A DNA stretch of 64,000 bases from Taenia hydatigena (GCA_036345935.2 JADWOT020000009.1:1812287-1876286), one strand, 5' to 3'; positions 24,301-39,099 are shown, numbered from the stretch's first letter. Made by a program: numbers and translations. Notes: generated by a model from the letters alone, not told the origin.

Positions 24301-27300
24301 TTCTGTCTAGGTGGGACATCAGACCAGTCCTAAATCAAGTTTACTACCACCATCACAACCCCCAGCAGGTTAACCAGCTGGCTCTTGCTTTGGAGTAGTT
24401 AGCATTACCATTCCAGTTTCACGTAATTGCTACGGTATTTGCAAATAATCAGTCCCATGGTGGAGATTCTGTGTTTATTTTAGCGGAGCTCGCTAGAACC
24501 TATCAACTCTGCAAACAGCATGCTTTATGCGAGCGTCGAAAATTGCGACGCCAGTTCAAATTAACGTAGTATGATCGTTCAATCAGGATTTAAGAGTTAT
24601 GTGCCGTAAGGAATGGATGCACTGTAGTGCATGCATTGAGAGAAGGTGCAAATAGACCCATGAAATAATCCGGTTGCAATAACCTCAGATACCTGATATT
24701 AGTCATTCCTAACCCCCCGATTGGGATGATCATTTTACCAGCCAATAAACGCTTGCGTGGGAACCGTAATTTTCCATTCTACCACTCCTACGGTCAGGAT
24801 TGAGGTGGCACTAAAGAGAAACCTTTAAAAAAGTAGTTTAATTGCGGACCTTCCTCTTCATCAATCCCAAATGATGCCAGGGCAGCAGAGCTGTGGAGTT
24901 CACAAGGTCATAAGTCCAGTGTAGAGCGCTCAGGTGCTAGCACCAGTAACCTAGGTCACAGTGCACTATCGATCCAATCACCTGAGCCGTGATCACGACA
25001 CGTAAATCACGTGATCTCATAGATTTTTTGATTCGGCCTGCAAAAGATCGAGGTCACTTCTGGCACTAAAAAAGTTTGAAATTTTGAGCTTTTTAAAACC
25101 ACCTGCTTACTGTGATTGATAATGCTTTTGCGTAGCAATTCTGCTCCAACAATGCATCGGTCATTGAACCATCTGCTTGCCTATCCATCTGTCTCTTCCC
25201 CACCCTTCCCCACTGATCTGCCCAGAGTATTGTAATGAGGACTGGATGTGTGAGGGTAAGGGGCAAAATGTGAACTTACAACCGTCAGGCTGATATTACC
25301 GCTCGAAGCGCAGAAATTTCCTATCAATTAAGCAGTGAAATTTCTGGAGGTAGGCAAAAAATTAGGGCATGCAGAAACTCACGCAACTACACACATGACA
25401 TTTGGCAGAAATAGTAAGCATGTGTTGAGGAGAATATCTACTTACACATCCTCGATTAGCCTTTACCATCACTCTATCATGCACCTCCCATGGGGATGAG
25501 AGGGTGGAAGTCAATAAAATATCATCCACATAGCATTCAGTCGAAGTTGAAAGGCTTCAACTGCCTTAGCTATGGCTTCATGTGAAGTGACGTTGAGAGC
25601 TCTGAAGGTGGTCCCTAAAATGCAGTTCAATGTTTATGGTATCGAGATCTACTCGATAGAGTTTCGCCACTCACCCCTTCCAGGTGAGTCGGTGGGCATA
25701 ACAGGGTTGGTTGAGACCACCTCATCTCACCTTATTTATCAGGTACACATTGTTTACTGGACTGGGGAATCTATCTTGGAGTTTTGAAACTAACAATTTT
25801 ATAGTAGTACGATTGGAGCTATTAAAAATAGATATCATGCTTATTTTCATTATGGGACGAAAGGCGGAGCTTTTGGTAGACTTAAATTTGAAACTGTTGT
25901 AACTAATCAATCTGTTCCTATTTTTAAAAATATTAACTCGCAATCGTTCATTTGGTGAATGGAACAAACCAAGTCACAAGAGATAGCGTCTACCAACGTG
26001 AGGGTCTGTGCAAATCATCAATTTAAATGCACAAAACCTTCCATCTTATCGAGTAGATATCATCTGAATGCATCGTTTTGAGTGAAAACATGACCTAACA
26101 TCGGGAGAAAAGAGGGCAAATGACAGCGAATAAGGAAATACGTAGATTTCACGCCTTAGATTCACTGATATTTTAAAGTTGGTTGGTTAAAATATTTTGC
26201 TAATATGCGATATGCAAAGAGTAAGGGTGGTATCATCAAGGTGATGGCTATTCTTAAGATCTACATTTTTAAAAATCCTATCATTGAGTTCCACAAAACA
26301 CCTTATAACAGAGATAGCAACTAAAAAGTGGAGTTGGAACTAGTCACCTTCGATCCTCATATTGACCGTTGAGGAACTTCGCAGCCGAAATGTAGACAAC
26401 CTCAACTTTGTTTGCTCTAGTTTCTTATTTGTAAGATTAAAAAAAACTAGGCAAATGTAGAAAAAAAGGAACTTGGCTAGAAGTACCGGAATTGGCCGAT
26501 TTCATAAAGTCCGTTTATCGTTGGGAAAAAAGTCATGTAAGTGTTCTAATATTGAAAGAGTAATAAGTGGTAGGACACTTTTGAATTACGTCAATCTGAA
26601 GGGAAACCAGAACGAAGATAGTATTCAAATAATTAGAGTGGACTCGGTCATCAAATGTGATTCACCTTGAGTAGTTCGAAAGTTCACTTCAAAGGTTTTA
26701 ATGAAGTTCTTCCTCCTCGTGACCTAGGTGAGTTTTAATGGCTAGAGGTCTCCCTCGGGCTGTTCGGATTTATGGCGATGGACCACAGATCTCTAGCTAT
26801 TGTGTGGCAGAAACAAGAACACCAGTAGTTGCATCCCTCTCCGGAGGGGCAATCGGAGACACCCTAGACTGGCAAGTGAGTCACTGGCGTGGCATCGTCT
26901 AAATGCGGTACATAAGGCATAAAAAGATTGCACACACAATAGGACAGGAAACAGTGCTTCTCTGAGTCACCACTCTGGTGTCGTGGGCGGTACCTGTATA
27001 TGACTCAACCTCAGGTGGGTGTAGGGACATTCTCTCGACATAAAATATGATATTGCAGGAGGGCAGTAAAAGCCCTCTTATTGCTTTAACTTAATGAATT
27101 TGTCAGCGTCTTGGCGTCACAGCATCCTGCCCACCCCAATGGCCTCCTAGCTGATCTGTACAGTACGCCTTATTACGCCTTTGGAGAGGACTCGGGGCTC
27201 TACATCTAAATGAGCCAGCATCTTGAATACCACACCTAAACGCCTCCTGTAGACGGCTGACTCCTCAGTGGCTTCAAATCGAATCCTAGACGAAACAACA

Positions 27301-29223
27301 CCCGGCGTCCCTCACAAAGTTGACCAAAACTGTTTCATATTGTGGGTCCCTCTAATTCGAAAACGCATAGCAAGGAATGTTGGTTGAAACCGACAAATAG
27401 GAATCGAGTTAAACTGAATTCCAAAGTTGTCAAAAATTGTCATAACCTCAATCGTCTTCCATCTTGGAGTGCGTGGGATGTAACATAAAATGATGTGGGC
27501 AAGCAAATCACTCGAAGGTAAAAGCATCACGTGTAGAAAGATTATCTTGTCTTGGTGATACACGCCAATTAAAAGTGACGGTCTTACCCAAATACCATAG
27601 ACTATCAGATCCCAGAGCATTAGCTTGAGGAATCATCAAATTGTGTTCCTCTTCTTCCTTTCGCAATATAAAAACGTACTTTCGGGAAATAATGGCTTGG
27701 ATTGGATGCTAACTGACCTTACAAATGAGATGTAGATGCTGAATTCCAAAGGAAGATGACCGAGGAGGCGAATTGATTTTCCCACACAGCTCCTAAAACT
27801 CTCATTTCGCCTAGTCCAACTCAGACGCAGTTCTTGATCAAGCAATAGCCAAAGCCGAGATTCACCTACTAGATGGCTCAGTTTGTTCACAAGGTACTTC
27901 TTACTTGGAAACAGACAAGACTGTTGCTATTATTAAAGGAGCACAAGGCCTAGCACAACAATGTATGCCCTTGGGGGTATTTATGGCGCACTTTAGGATG
28001 GGAGGAAGCTACCGCCTTCCCTGGTGACATTTGCCCTGGCAACTGCCAACTTTACTTGGCATTAGACAGTCACATGCAAAATAAGCATTTCAGAAGTACA
28101 TCTGCGATAGAAAAAGAGTTGACTGGGACTAGGCTACTTGGTTCGAGGGGAACGAAATGTAGGTTTGTATCGCCTTAAAAAGGATCACTTTAAAAGCATA
28201 AAAACCGTACAAGTTCATCTTTTTATGCCTACTTATCAAATAAACCTTACCTTGCAGTCAGACTTATGAAATGTGCATCTGCTATCACTAATGAAATGGA
28301 TAGGATTCTTTTCATTGTGCAAATTCACACAATTTCACTTCCTGTCTTGTGAAGAATTAAAATTCACGAAAAAACTCATGATAACTGGGTGGCCATAAAT
28401 AGCGTTGTCGACGATGCTCAAATGAGGAAGAAGGCTATATCTTAATACCAGTATTTTATCCAATTTCCTCTGTGGTTTAGGAGGTCAGCATTGAATATTC
28501 AGGGTGGGTAGAAAGGGGAGGAACGGAAATTCCTCATTAACTTAGTCGAATGATTACTGATGGTTATGCCTGATAAGAGCTGCGAATAAACCACTAAATT
28601 AATCAAATATTCAGCTCTACATGCATGGTACGATACAAATGAGCAGTGGCAGTCAAGCCATCACGCTTTCATTGTACCCGAGTGAAAAATGTTATTCGAC
28701 ATCTAGTTAACGGTGTCTGTGGCACAACTGCCCTGGGAAATTTGTGATTTAAAAGTACAGCAGCTAATTTAAGACAACACAATGATGACGAGACTGGTAC
28801 CAAATTGACGTCTTTCATCTCAGTAAGACTGTTTACACGACATGTTCCATCGCGTCTTTGTGACTAATCGAGCAGAAGGAGGACAAGATTCGGTCAGAGT
28901 ATATCGCACAAATAAAAAGCCAAACGCGTATAATGCTTCCCATCTAAGTGTATGACAAATGGGAATGTGTTTGCATGTGAACCTGCGTCATACTAGTGTG
29001 CTAAGGGAGCACAAATACCAAGATATTGGAGCCGTCACGAGATGACACAGAGCATATTTGAAGACTGAACTTCAATCAATTATTCGACCAATCATTTATA
29101 ACGCAGGCATTTTATACGTCAGCTTCAGTACCCTTCTTAAAGGGCCCATTGAAAATTAATAGTTTACGTAGAGAAAAATAGATCATTAAGACCGGGAAAA
29201 TACGCCGAATAACTCCCTTCCAT
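24301..29223. other. no gene recognised
   Basis: No recognisable coding. A 12-bp palindrome GGTGCTAGCACC lies near 24942. One exon-like frame at 25570-25682 is discussed under findings. Confidence 0.4.
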
Positions 29224-29932
29224 TTAACAAATGAACATCCCATGGACCTCAACACTAGTGCTACAAAAGTGCGAAATTTTAACTTGCTGTGATTCGTAAG
29301 TTGGTATTGGTGCTACTGCTGCTGCCGATGATGATGATGACGACGAGGTGGGTGAGTCATCGGAATGAGGTTTATTCATCTTCCTCTCTTGTACGGGGGT
29401 ACGCGTATGAGTGCGTAGGTGAGAGAGAGGAGTGTACAAACATCACCTGCGCATTTGCATAGGGGTTATTTGTAGTGTATACGCACATGCATATGCACAC
29501 ACTCAAGCATACATGCGGAGCAACAGCGTGGATACATGTGCTCACATGCTACAAAAACAACGTGCAGCCTCATTATGCCCTCTCTTGATGGAATTGAAAT
29601 CTTACGTTTCTGATGTACCCTTCTACTCCTCTTTCTCCCTTCCCTCTCTTCCCCAAGGTAATTTTATGTTGGGTGAGTAAACAAGGCGGCATAATTGAAG
29701 GTACTAAGCAATTAGACACAAATACTAAGAAAAAAAGGATACGAAAATACAAATTCAATGTGCACTTACCAGCGATGTACCATTTGTGCGATGCGATGGC
29801 AAGAAGTGGGAAATCTGCAGCGAAATACATCTCAATCAGCTGATATAATCGATAGGATGCTTGAAATCGATACGTAATCGGGCTTTCCCACATAAAAGCA
29901 GGCAGCCAGTGAACACAAGTACACGCCTCCAT
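29224..29932 (-). CDS. weak two-exon candidate, unknown protein
   Basis: An ATG frame at 29770-29932 (54 codons plus one base, beginning MEACTCVHWLPAF) ends at a perfect donor GCTG|GTAAGT and is preceded by an acceptor-like AACAG|AAG. A second frame ending in TAA at 29224 joins in phase from the acceptor GTACAAG|AG near 29392, giving a Ser/Ala-rich tail partly encoded by a GAT-type microsatellite. The product would be about 110 residues. I recognise no family, and donor plus phase match could be chance, so this is only a candidate. Confidence 0.18.
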
Positions 29933-32900
29933 CTTCTGTTAACTCAGAACCATTTGGTAGAATAAGTCAGGAAAAATACTAATCAAATACTTTCCTCAGT
30001 ATTCTTGCTAAATCTCTGTTTTTCAAGCAAAAATATTTCTAAAAATATGAGTCTAGTTTTTTAAAAGACTAATAGCTTTGTAAAATTTGACAGTGATGTG
30101 GAAAAAGTAGCAATAAATGGATAGCTCCAACACTTGGATTGTGAGATTTGTTGCCTTAAAATTGGAATGTCAGTCGACAAGGTCGATATCTCACGAAATT
30201 CGGCAGGAGGCGTTTATCCATTTAGCTCAGTCTAACTACAAAAATATGAAGAGAAACGTTTATCAAAAATGGCATTTGCCATAACTGTAGCTAACAAACT
30301 AAAAATCGGACATCTCAATTCGCCTACTTCTGCCCCCTTCGACAAGTCCCAAAATTGAGCTGTAAACGAAATCGACGGGAGAACTAAGAGCGGTTGACTA
30401 ATATTGCTTCCCTTATAGCCACCTTTCAAACACAGCTAACATGTGCACACCCACGGGTTGCTGAATCATCTTACTATCTCAATTCTAGGCTAGGAATGAA
30501 TGGAAGGAATAGGAGAGGCGGGTTGTTTTCAGACCTCACCATTGTCCAACAGTTGGGTGGTGTATCGTTGAACCAGGAGAATTTGACGCACTACTAACAA
30601 CATTTTAAAGGAAAACAGACCAGTCTTTGGGGCGAGACCTGCAGTTTACGCAAAGAAAAAGAAATGAAAAACCTTAGGAATGTGAGCACACGGTTGACTG
30701 CATTTTGGCCGGCTGGCGTTCTCGTGGCGCGATGGACTGCAGATTGCGGAAATCAATGAGTTTTCGGCTTTCCAGGCAGTCACTCTGTAAGTTGGAATCT
30801 GGAATGGTGCCTAAGTCCTACCCTTGCAAATGTGTAAACTGGTTTTTAACCTCCATTTGACAAAGGCGAATTTCAAACATCCAGCGATTCGGTCACTACC
30901 TCGATCTCAATTCAACCCATTCCTCTGTTCCACTAAATTCAAGCCTATTCTGGGCTAGGCCAACGCATAATGAAATGTAGATTAACTGTTTCCACAAATA
31001 ATGTGAACCAAGTCATTTGCGGTTATGATCTGGGGATACGACACATGCAGGTAAGTGTGCCATTGAAAAGTGGTTGGCGTACGGGGTACGCTCATAGCAA
31101 AATGTAGTCTGGTCTAGCACTTTTCTTGAATGAACCCATCCATCATTTGTCCATCCACCCGGTTAGCCAGTCATGCACTGACCCATTCATCCTGGATGTG
31201 GCTATTCATTCATCTCATATCCGCTCCCTCATTCGTTTTGCATCAATTTTATTTGTGTCCGTCCGCTACATATTCATGCACCTCGTATCCGTCCATTCAT
31301 TCACCCATCCGTGCGCAATTACAGGTCAAAATCAGGTGTCCCCATCGCCACCACCCTGAAAGCACAGCTATCCATTTTAAATGGTTGGACATTGGGCTTA
31401 CACTCCACAGCTGCAGTGGGCATGATCTGAGTAGACGAGGAATCGGAGCCGACTCACCTCACAGGGATCATTGGAATCCTCTCAGCCCATTAACGAATTC
31501 TAGAATCCCGAGGTTTGGAAAATGAAGAGAAATGGGGTGATAGGAGGTTTACACGACTGCAGAGGGTAAGCTGAAGAGCTGGATGCACTCATTACATGAA
31601 ATCCTTGATGTATTAGTTATATCCAAAGGGTTGTCTCCCTCCTTACCTTGCAGAAAGTAGGGACCAACTTTGATGGGCAACTTGGTAGTGGTGACACGCA
31701 ATTGCCTTACATTAGTGTGTTCTATCGAATGGTAAATGTTTTACGATGTGCAGTAACCAACTACACACCGTTTCATTTCAAAAAAAAATAAACGAATTGT
31801 ATTAGACACAAAACACTTAAAAACTATAAAACTAAACACACGGGTGGGAGGTTAATTTTTTACGGTCACTTGGTTCACAAGACAGCTAAGGGTCATTGAA
31901 TTAATTGCTTCGTTTTAGACACGTTTTTGACACTCCAAGCCATGTTCAAGACCATATCAAAAAATACATCGAATTTAAAGAATGCAAAACTTTGGACTGG
32001 GTGCGCCGATAGTCATCAAACTAACCAGATAAATTATCACTTTTATCACTGCGAAAAATACTTGTGAAGGTGTAATCACGCATCCCTATTTCCTTAAGTT
32101 ACCTGAACATTTGAATCCATCCAGAAAATGGCCAGAAATAGCTTGAAGAGGTGATAAAGGGGTTCAGAAGTAGGCCTTTACCGTTAAAAGGAATGATTAA
32201 CCGCGAAAGATCAGTGATCCCATGCTACGGCCAAACACTTACCTCAAAACCGCGTAAATGAATTTTAAAACATTCCACGAATCAGATTGCCATCACGCCA
32301 GTGGAGAGTACTCAAGAAAAACACCTGATTGGTTGATGGGTTAAAAATAATGAATTCAAAATGGAGATTAATTACACAAATTTCAAAACAATTGATTACT
32401 TACAACTGTAGAATATTATAGGAAAAAGCCTATATTTGGCTTCACTCTTGGTCGACCCCTACCAGATCACTATCCTGCTGTCATGGCATCCCGCTAAAGT
32501 GTAGGATTGTGATACACCATCCATCCCTCTGCTCTAGTTTGACCTTCGAGGGAACTGAATAGGGCGATTCATGAGGTGGCAAAAAGCAAACATTTTCAAA
32601 ATAAATCATAATTCTCTTGTAGTTTCCCGATCATGGAACGTGTTAGTTGTTTGTTTAACGCCCAGTTTTGTAGCGGGTCACTTGGGGTACCGCAAATGCC
32701 ACTTGAGTAGATGGGTTGGCCTCCAGGGCACCCTTAACCATGTCAACGGCACTTATTCACCCTAAGTGTTATATCCTCTTTCTCATTCAGAGAAGTCTCG
32801 AAGCGGTACGGTCATAACAAACCTATACATCAGCAAAAGAAAGTATTTGCTGCGAATGGTCGAATTTGTGGGGATTCACCACGTGAGGATTGAAACGGTG

Positions 32901-34211
32901 CATTCCCAATATCGTCTTTTCTACGACTCTCATTAGAGTATCAACAAATCGAGGCAAGCATTTAGGAAATGGCTACCCTATGTCTCAAAGAAGACATCTA
33001 TCGCATGGTATGTATGATGCGTCAGGGAATGCAACATAGCTTCAGATTCCACTCTTAGGGAGGATATCAACTCCGGAGGCAAACATCCCAACACAAGCTA
33101 CGTCAATTTCTATTTCACTTCTCTTCAAACTTGTGTCTGTCTACTGCCAAGAAAAATATTTTTACCAAGTGGACAGTGAGAATGAGGCAGCATCGATCTT
33201 CCTTGTTCCCTCCCATCCTCACGAAGTGAACCGAGAGGTCAAAGTGACGAATCTTGAAGCGGTACAGTCTTACAGTGCTTTTTATAATTGTTTATGATAA
33301 ATAGTTTTTTTCGGCACACCGACTAGTGCCGAGGTTCTGCGTCAGCCGTAGATGCCTGCTTGGTCTTCAGCATCAAATCCACGGGGAATAACCTTGTATA
33401 CAGTTTAATGCACAGCTAACTTGATTTACATAGATAAACTCTGATTAATGTCAACCTCACTACCTACAATTGGATCGGCAACTGTGTGCAGGAGACCGGG
33501 AACTACTGCGTAATACGTGGTTTTTTTCAGAGAAGGACTCCTTGGAGAGACGTTTGTTGCATCCCCAATATTTACATGAGAAAAGATCTCGAAGCCTTCG
33601 AACGCTAAGCGGTTGTTTATGGAACGAATTACGTGATTTATTCTCCCCTGCGGTGAAGTTAAACCATCCTACGATCGCATCTGTCCCTCAAGTGGATTTA
33701 GTACACTCTCGGGGGTCGTACATAATTTTTGGCAAAAGGGGAGAAGCTATAAGGTAAAACTAGGTTACTCTGACTGTATAATCGAACACGCCAACCGTTC
33801 GACCCTTCTGCAATGTGTATTATACACTAGTGACCACTACTAGTCATTTAGTTCATTCATACTGGGGCTGCTTGGCCAGGAACAGCCCTAAATGATGCAA
33901 GTTTGCAAAGAACTTCAGACCTGTTGGACCTTTGCAATCAAACAAACAATTTTAAAAAATAACCATTCGCCCCTGCAACACCACTCTCCCAGTGAGAGCC
34001 ATGGTAAGCGCCCTCCACGACAGTTCCTTCACTTCGGGTGTCACAAGATAGTCAAACGTGTGAAAGCATCTGTGAGGCAAAAACGAGGATCATGAACACC
34101 TTCTCCAACCTTTTCAGTAAACTAAATGCTTTTGTTGCAGCGCGGCCAGCGTGGAAGACCTGGAGGAATCCGACCATGACGGAGAGAGGTGCAACCGGAG
34201 AAGGGGCTGAG
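29933..34211. other. no gene recognised
   Basis: Anonymous short frames. A CATT/CATC-rich low-complexity stretch at about 31125-31320 accounts for the longer plus-strand frames there. Confidence 0.4.
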
Positions 34212-34386
34212 CCAATTACCTACTAACCAATGCCCCATACAGGCCAGCTGTCTGTATGGTTCATGGCCAATCCCCATAACGCTATTTCTATGGTGATTGG
34301 CTGATCAGGAACCAATCACCTTCTACCACCGTACCTTGTCATCCAGTCATATGTGGCGATCTGCTTGCCTCGAGCAGTCCGATTGG
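34212..34386. promoter_or_regulatory. CCAAT-box cluster
   Basis: Six CCAAT cores fall within 175 bp: forward at 34212, 34227, 34267 and 34312, reverse (ATTGG) at 34296 and 34382. Two of them sit in the arms of a perfect 9-bp inverted repeat (GGTGATTGG at 34292-34300, CCAATCACC at 34312-34320). CCAAT is the NF-Y site of many eukaryotic promoters. No gene was recognised next to it, so promoter function is an inference. Confidence 0.35.
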
Positions 34387-37300
34387 TTGTCTCGAATGGG
34401 GCCACTACCGATTCACATCCCACGCCTAAACTTGTTGGCAGTGGGTGTTCCAACGGCTATTAGTGGAAGCGTTCGTTCCAGAGTTTGTATTATTTACAAA
34501 ATGTAGTCTGCCAAAGCTGTGCATTAATTTTGCGTCTCCTGCGTCTAAAGCCTTCAATCGTCCAATTTCTTCAAAACTGAATGGGTATCGAGTCTTCAAT
34601 TTGAAGAAAACTCACTATTTTATGCACCACTCTTTAAGGCTTCGGAGCGGTTTCAATTTTTATTCTGACTTTATGATACCTATCCACCTCAATCAAGATG
34701 GCTGCTCTTTAGAATATCTTCCTGAATTCATTGCCATAAACGCGCGGATGGGATGGGAGGCTAGTTGGCAGCAAAGTTCTGAAAGCCCGAAAAGATACAC
34801 CTTTTCTCCTAGTTCGTGGATGGTATTGTGCCTAATCGCATTGGTATTCCGTAAATGCAATTAATTTTCGCAAATCTCCTAGGGAGTAATGTCGCTGGGA
34901 GTGTAGGAACTTACCATTCAACTGAGCAGATTCTGAAATTACCGCTTGTGAATGTGTTAGTTTCCGTAGAATAAGAAGGTATGGTGTTCTTCGTATTTTT
35001 TACCTCATGGTGGAAAAACTAGCAGATTTCTCATTGTGAAAACCATCTAGCCTGCACGAGGCGCGCCACGTCGGAAGCTCCAGAGAAGTCGATGTTGAAG
35101 GCACTGCATGTAACTTTAAAGCAGTCTTCATGAGCCATTTCTGATTAGATAAGCTCAGTAAGAGGATTAAGCTGTCGTGGAATCTCTGCGTAGGCATTGG
35201 TGCTAGCTTTTCCGGTAGAAACGTTATGCATTAAGAACCACTGAGCTAAATAACCTTTTGGAATGTGAACGGGAGTGTTAGAGCATACTACTAACTCGAG
35301 ATGTTGTGGTTTTTCATCATCTATCGTCGTTTAATTCAGCTAGAGTCATTTTTTCCTGTTCACTATTAGGGGTTTTCCTTCTTTCCAGCCTATAGTTTAA
35401 AGAAATCTCTAGAGGTACTCAACGAAAGGCTATATTTAACACTTGGATAAATGCGGCTAGTACAAAATGCAAAAAAATGAAACCAACATTTGAACCAGGA
35501 GAAAAGGATTCGGAATTAGCCTGAACAGCTTAGGACAATCTCTTAGGTTAAAGTTCAACTTTACTCGGTTAAATACTACGTTCCGGAGGAGAGCTTGCTC
35601 TCCAAGACCTGAATGACCCCATTCCTGCATTTTTGTTCAATAAATTAATTATTATCCCCTGTCAGTAACAGGTTTTCGGTTCCCTGAGTCAAGTTTTGCT
35701 GCGGAGAAAAATCGGCGATCGGTAACATAAAAATCGATTTTTTGGGGTAGACAGCACGCAGTCCATGTGATTGACGCAAGGGCACCTCGACGCCTCTAGC
35801 CAATCAAATCGAAGTGGTTCACAAAGGCAAAGTAATTTAAACTTTGCAGGAAGACCAAGAAATTTTTTTATTAATGGCAGGGAGAAAAACGGCGTGAAGT
35901 GAAGAGACGCGAGGCGAGTATGACTACAAATTGTGGGATTTCAGATATCCCGGTTAATGGACACCATCGTGGGTGCATGCGTGCTTAAGGGGCTACATTA
36001 AACACACATCATTGTCACCCTAATGGGCATCACGTAGTTGCGTAATGCGATTTTGTGCGCTGCCTCCTGCGTGTGCGATTCCACACGTAAATGTCGTGCG
36101 TGTGAATTTTTCAAGAAGGATCCTTCAAACTTCTTTTGTTAAGAAATAAGACCTATAACAGCTGTTTCGCCCAGTCGTAGGCTCGTTCAGTTTTACTTGA
36201 TGGATTTGAAGGCTGACCATAAGAGAAAGTGGCAAAATCACACTTAGAAAATCGCACAAATGTCGCATCGTATGATCTTGATCTGCATAAAACTGCTCAT
36301 CCTATAGAAATAAACATAAAGCATAGGACATTTGTTCATCTACATCCAAAGATCCTGAAATTTTTCGTAGTTGCTGTAAATTTTTTTCCTTTAATCTGAA
36401 TTAAAACTTGTCATTAGTCGGCGTTTTAGAGGTTTAAATTAGGTGTTCTACCGTCACCACTAGAGTTAAAAGTGCTAACCTAATCACCTCCTCCGCAGGT
36501 AAATACCAGACGACCCAATAAAGGTTTCGAGAGAGTTCTCAAGGTGGTTGGTGGGTGGGAAACGCCTTTGGCATGCAGGTGTTTGAATAACTTTGGATTG
36601 ACTCAACTAAGAAAAGGGCATTCACAGAATTGAAGAGCACTGTCGAACACGGATTGCGCCACTCAAAATAGCAAAGGCGTAAATCCCGTAAGGAAATATA
36701 TCTTCATTTGGGCTCTGTGTTTCTCCTCTCTCCCTCAGCCTTCATACCCTTGGAACGAGGAGATGGGTTGGAGGAGGACATAGCTTATGAGGTCGATATA
36801 AGTAAGGAGATATTTATGCTGCACCTAAATGTGCCTTCCTCACGAGCCGATGGCGTCTGATCCGTCAGGAGGATTCGCATTAACTGGTCGCCTCATTCCT
36901 TAAAGGTGCATTCAAACAAACATGCTTTGCAATACATGTTTAGTGAAAGTTGACGGGAGGCTTGGGAATGGATAATACGCCCCGGATGAAGGGTGTGAAG
37001 ATAACCATGGGTTAGATAGGCTATTCGACTCCTTATCCTTTGAAACAAAGGGGTATATGATAGTGATGACGGATAGATAGGTAGATAGATAGATGGATGG
37101 GTGCTGGATGAGTAGATAGATTGATCGCCACTCAGGACCTGGTTCATAAGGCCATGACAGATGGTCAGTGCGAACTGGCTAAATTAGTCGATTCCTTAGC
37201 TCAGGTCTGCTTCCCGCGTAAACCACGGGCGCTGTGTGTCGGAGAGCTGTGAACACGACCTTAGAGCCAGCGTCCCAAGCAAAACACGCTAAGCATATTA

Positions 37301-39099
37301 ATGCGGTTGGTCACATCTCCCCCCTCCAGTCGACTGCCTATTTAGATAACTAGTGTTTTACAGAACTGCCTCTTGTGTTTACTTTGGAAATAATACGAAG
37401 TTTTAACACTGCTAACTAACTTTGCGCTGATGTGCCAGCAGTCAATCCATTGAAAAGTTCCAGCAAACCCCACCTATCGTCGAAGGAAGGGTAGTACCGA
37501 AGGTATTTAAAGTGGAAGGGGCGATAGTTAAAAATCGCAAAATGTATTATTTTTCGTGCTTTTCACTTGAATACTTTTGCCACAGTCTGACGGTAACACC
37601 TGAGATGGTAACACTAAGATCGGATCTGGAGAGCTTTCAAAATGTCCCCCAAGTAGAAAGGAAGGTAGGATAGACTCACAAGTTATTGCTCTACTAAGGA
37701 TGTGGAACCCTTTTATTTTCTCCCTTCCCTCTTGGGCTCGAAAGCCATAATTGGCGAAGAAAGCCCTCAAAGATGTCGAAAAATTGGCCGCTAAATTCCA
37801 TTAAGCCCTGAAGTCGTGGTTGTGCAGGCAATAGAAATTATGCCAACTGGGCGAGCATGGCTTGCGACGGCTTATCAACTTGTCCAATTCTTAATCCCCT
37901 TGTCAATCGATAAGGCTCCCACCGGTGAGACGAATTGAATTAGTGGTACTAAGAGCATAGACTGGTACGAAAAAATCTTAACAATTACCTAAAATTATTG
38001 ATCTCTCCAAATAAAAATTTTTCCACTATTTTATTGCGACTCAACCACAGTGTGAAAAGTGCAAATAATCATAACAAATATTCCATTGCATCAACACCTC
38101 TTGCCTTTGAAGTATTTACCGCTCAAACAACGTAAATGTAAGCAATGAAAAGACGTAATTTTTATAGGAAATCTTATTGTAATTTTCAGGAATGGATTAT
38201 GTTCGCTATGCCAAGCAGCCCCGAATAATGCGGAAGTAAAAGCAGCACACTGTCTGCAAATCCCTCCTGACAGCTCTAAAATCAATCTGCCTTCTGTTGA
38301 GACGGTGTTGACCTCTTCACAAATAGAAGGTGATTTCTTCACTTCTGTGCTTTATAGTTTCGATGTTTTGACAACGCAGACGGGATTAGAAATGAAGAGT
38401 CTTCTGGGAACCAATCCATCAATATTAACCAATCCATTTTAGAAAATATTCCTTGTTTATGAACCAATAAAAGGTTTAAGCAACTGTCTAAAATTATAAC
38501 CATGTCCAGTAGTAGACTGTACGTACTTTTACATTTTCGGCTGAAACTGTGCGAAGTTGATGCATAACCTGTCAGGAGTGCATTAATTTCCGGTGTAGAA
38601 AACGAAAAATAACAAACTACATCAACGTAACAATTTATGGTGGTGAGAAAGGGAGAAACAAATTAGGTCAACCACAAGCAGCCATTCAGCTGGCATGTAG
38701 TTGGTCTTAAACAAGGTGAAGGCGAAAATGACTAGGCATTGTTAGGGATCACATTACCGGTCTGTGATCGCTACAATCGGCGCGTATTTTAGAGTTGACA
38801 CGAGAAACAGGTGCATTCAGTGACGAACACGGCTGTTCGAAGTGGAGGGCGCTTCGACAGGCGGGAATCATCGATCTGCATTCGAAACAGTCGAAAGAGT
38901 TCCACTCAAGCCCACAGGAGGTTCAATATACGCAGTTTAAACTAATTTTTACTCACCCAAATAGACTCGGGATTATTACTCCTTATTTTAGGGTCAGAAA
39001 GTGTCAAAAAGGTGAAAACCTTCGAGCAGTTAGTGATTTTGTTAGCTAAATTTCGTTTAGCCATTCACTCACTATCCAGATAATCGATCAGTCATTCAG
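34387..39099. other. no gene recognised
   Basis: The 139-codon plus frame ending at 34864 begins with GTG rather than ATG and shows no domain. A GATA/GATG simple repeat lies at about 37075-37115. Otherwise only short frames. Confidence 0.4.

Noticed and set aside
33438..33608. Protein-like 56-codon frame containing NWIGNCVQETGNYC
   Set aside because: It is bounded by stops, with no ATG before the last dozen residues and no acceptor able to open it.
34445..34864. 139-codon frame downstream of the CCAAT cluster
   Set aside because: It opens with GTG, the only in-frame ATGs are far downstream, and no motif is visible.
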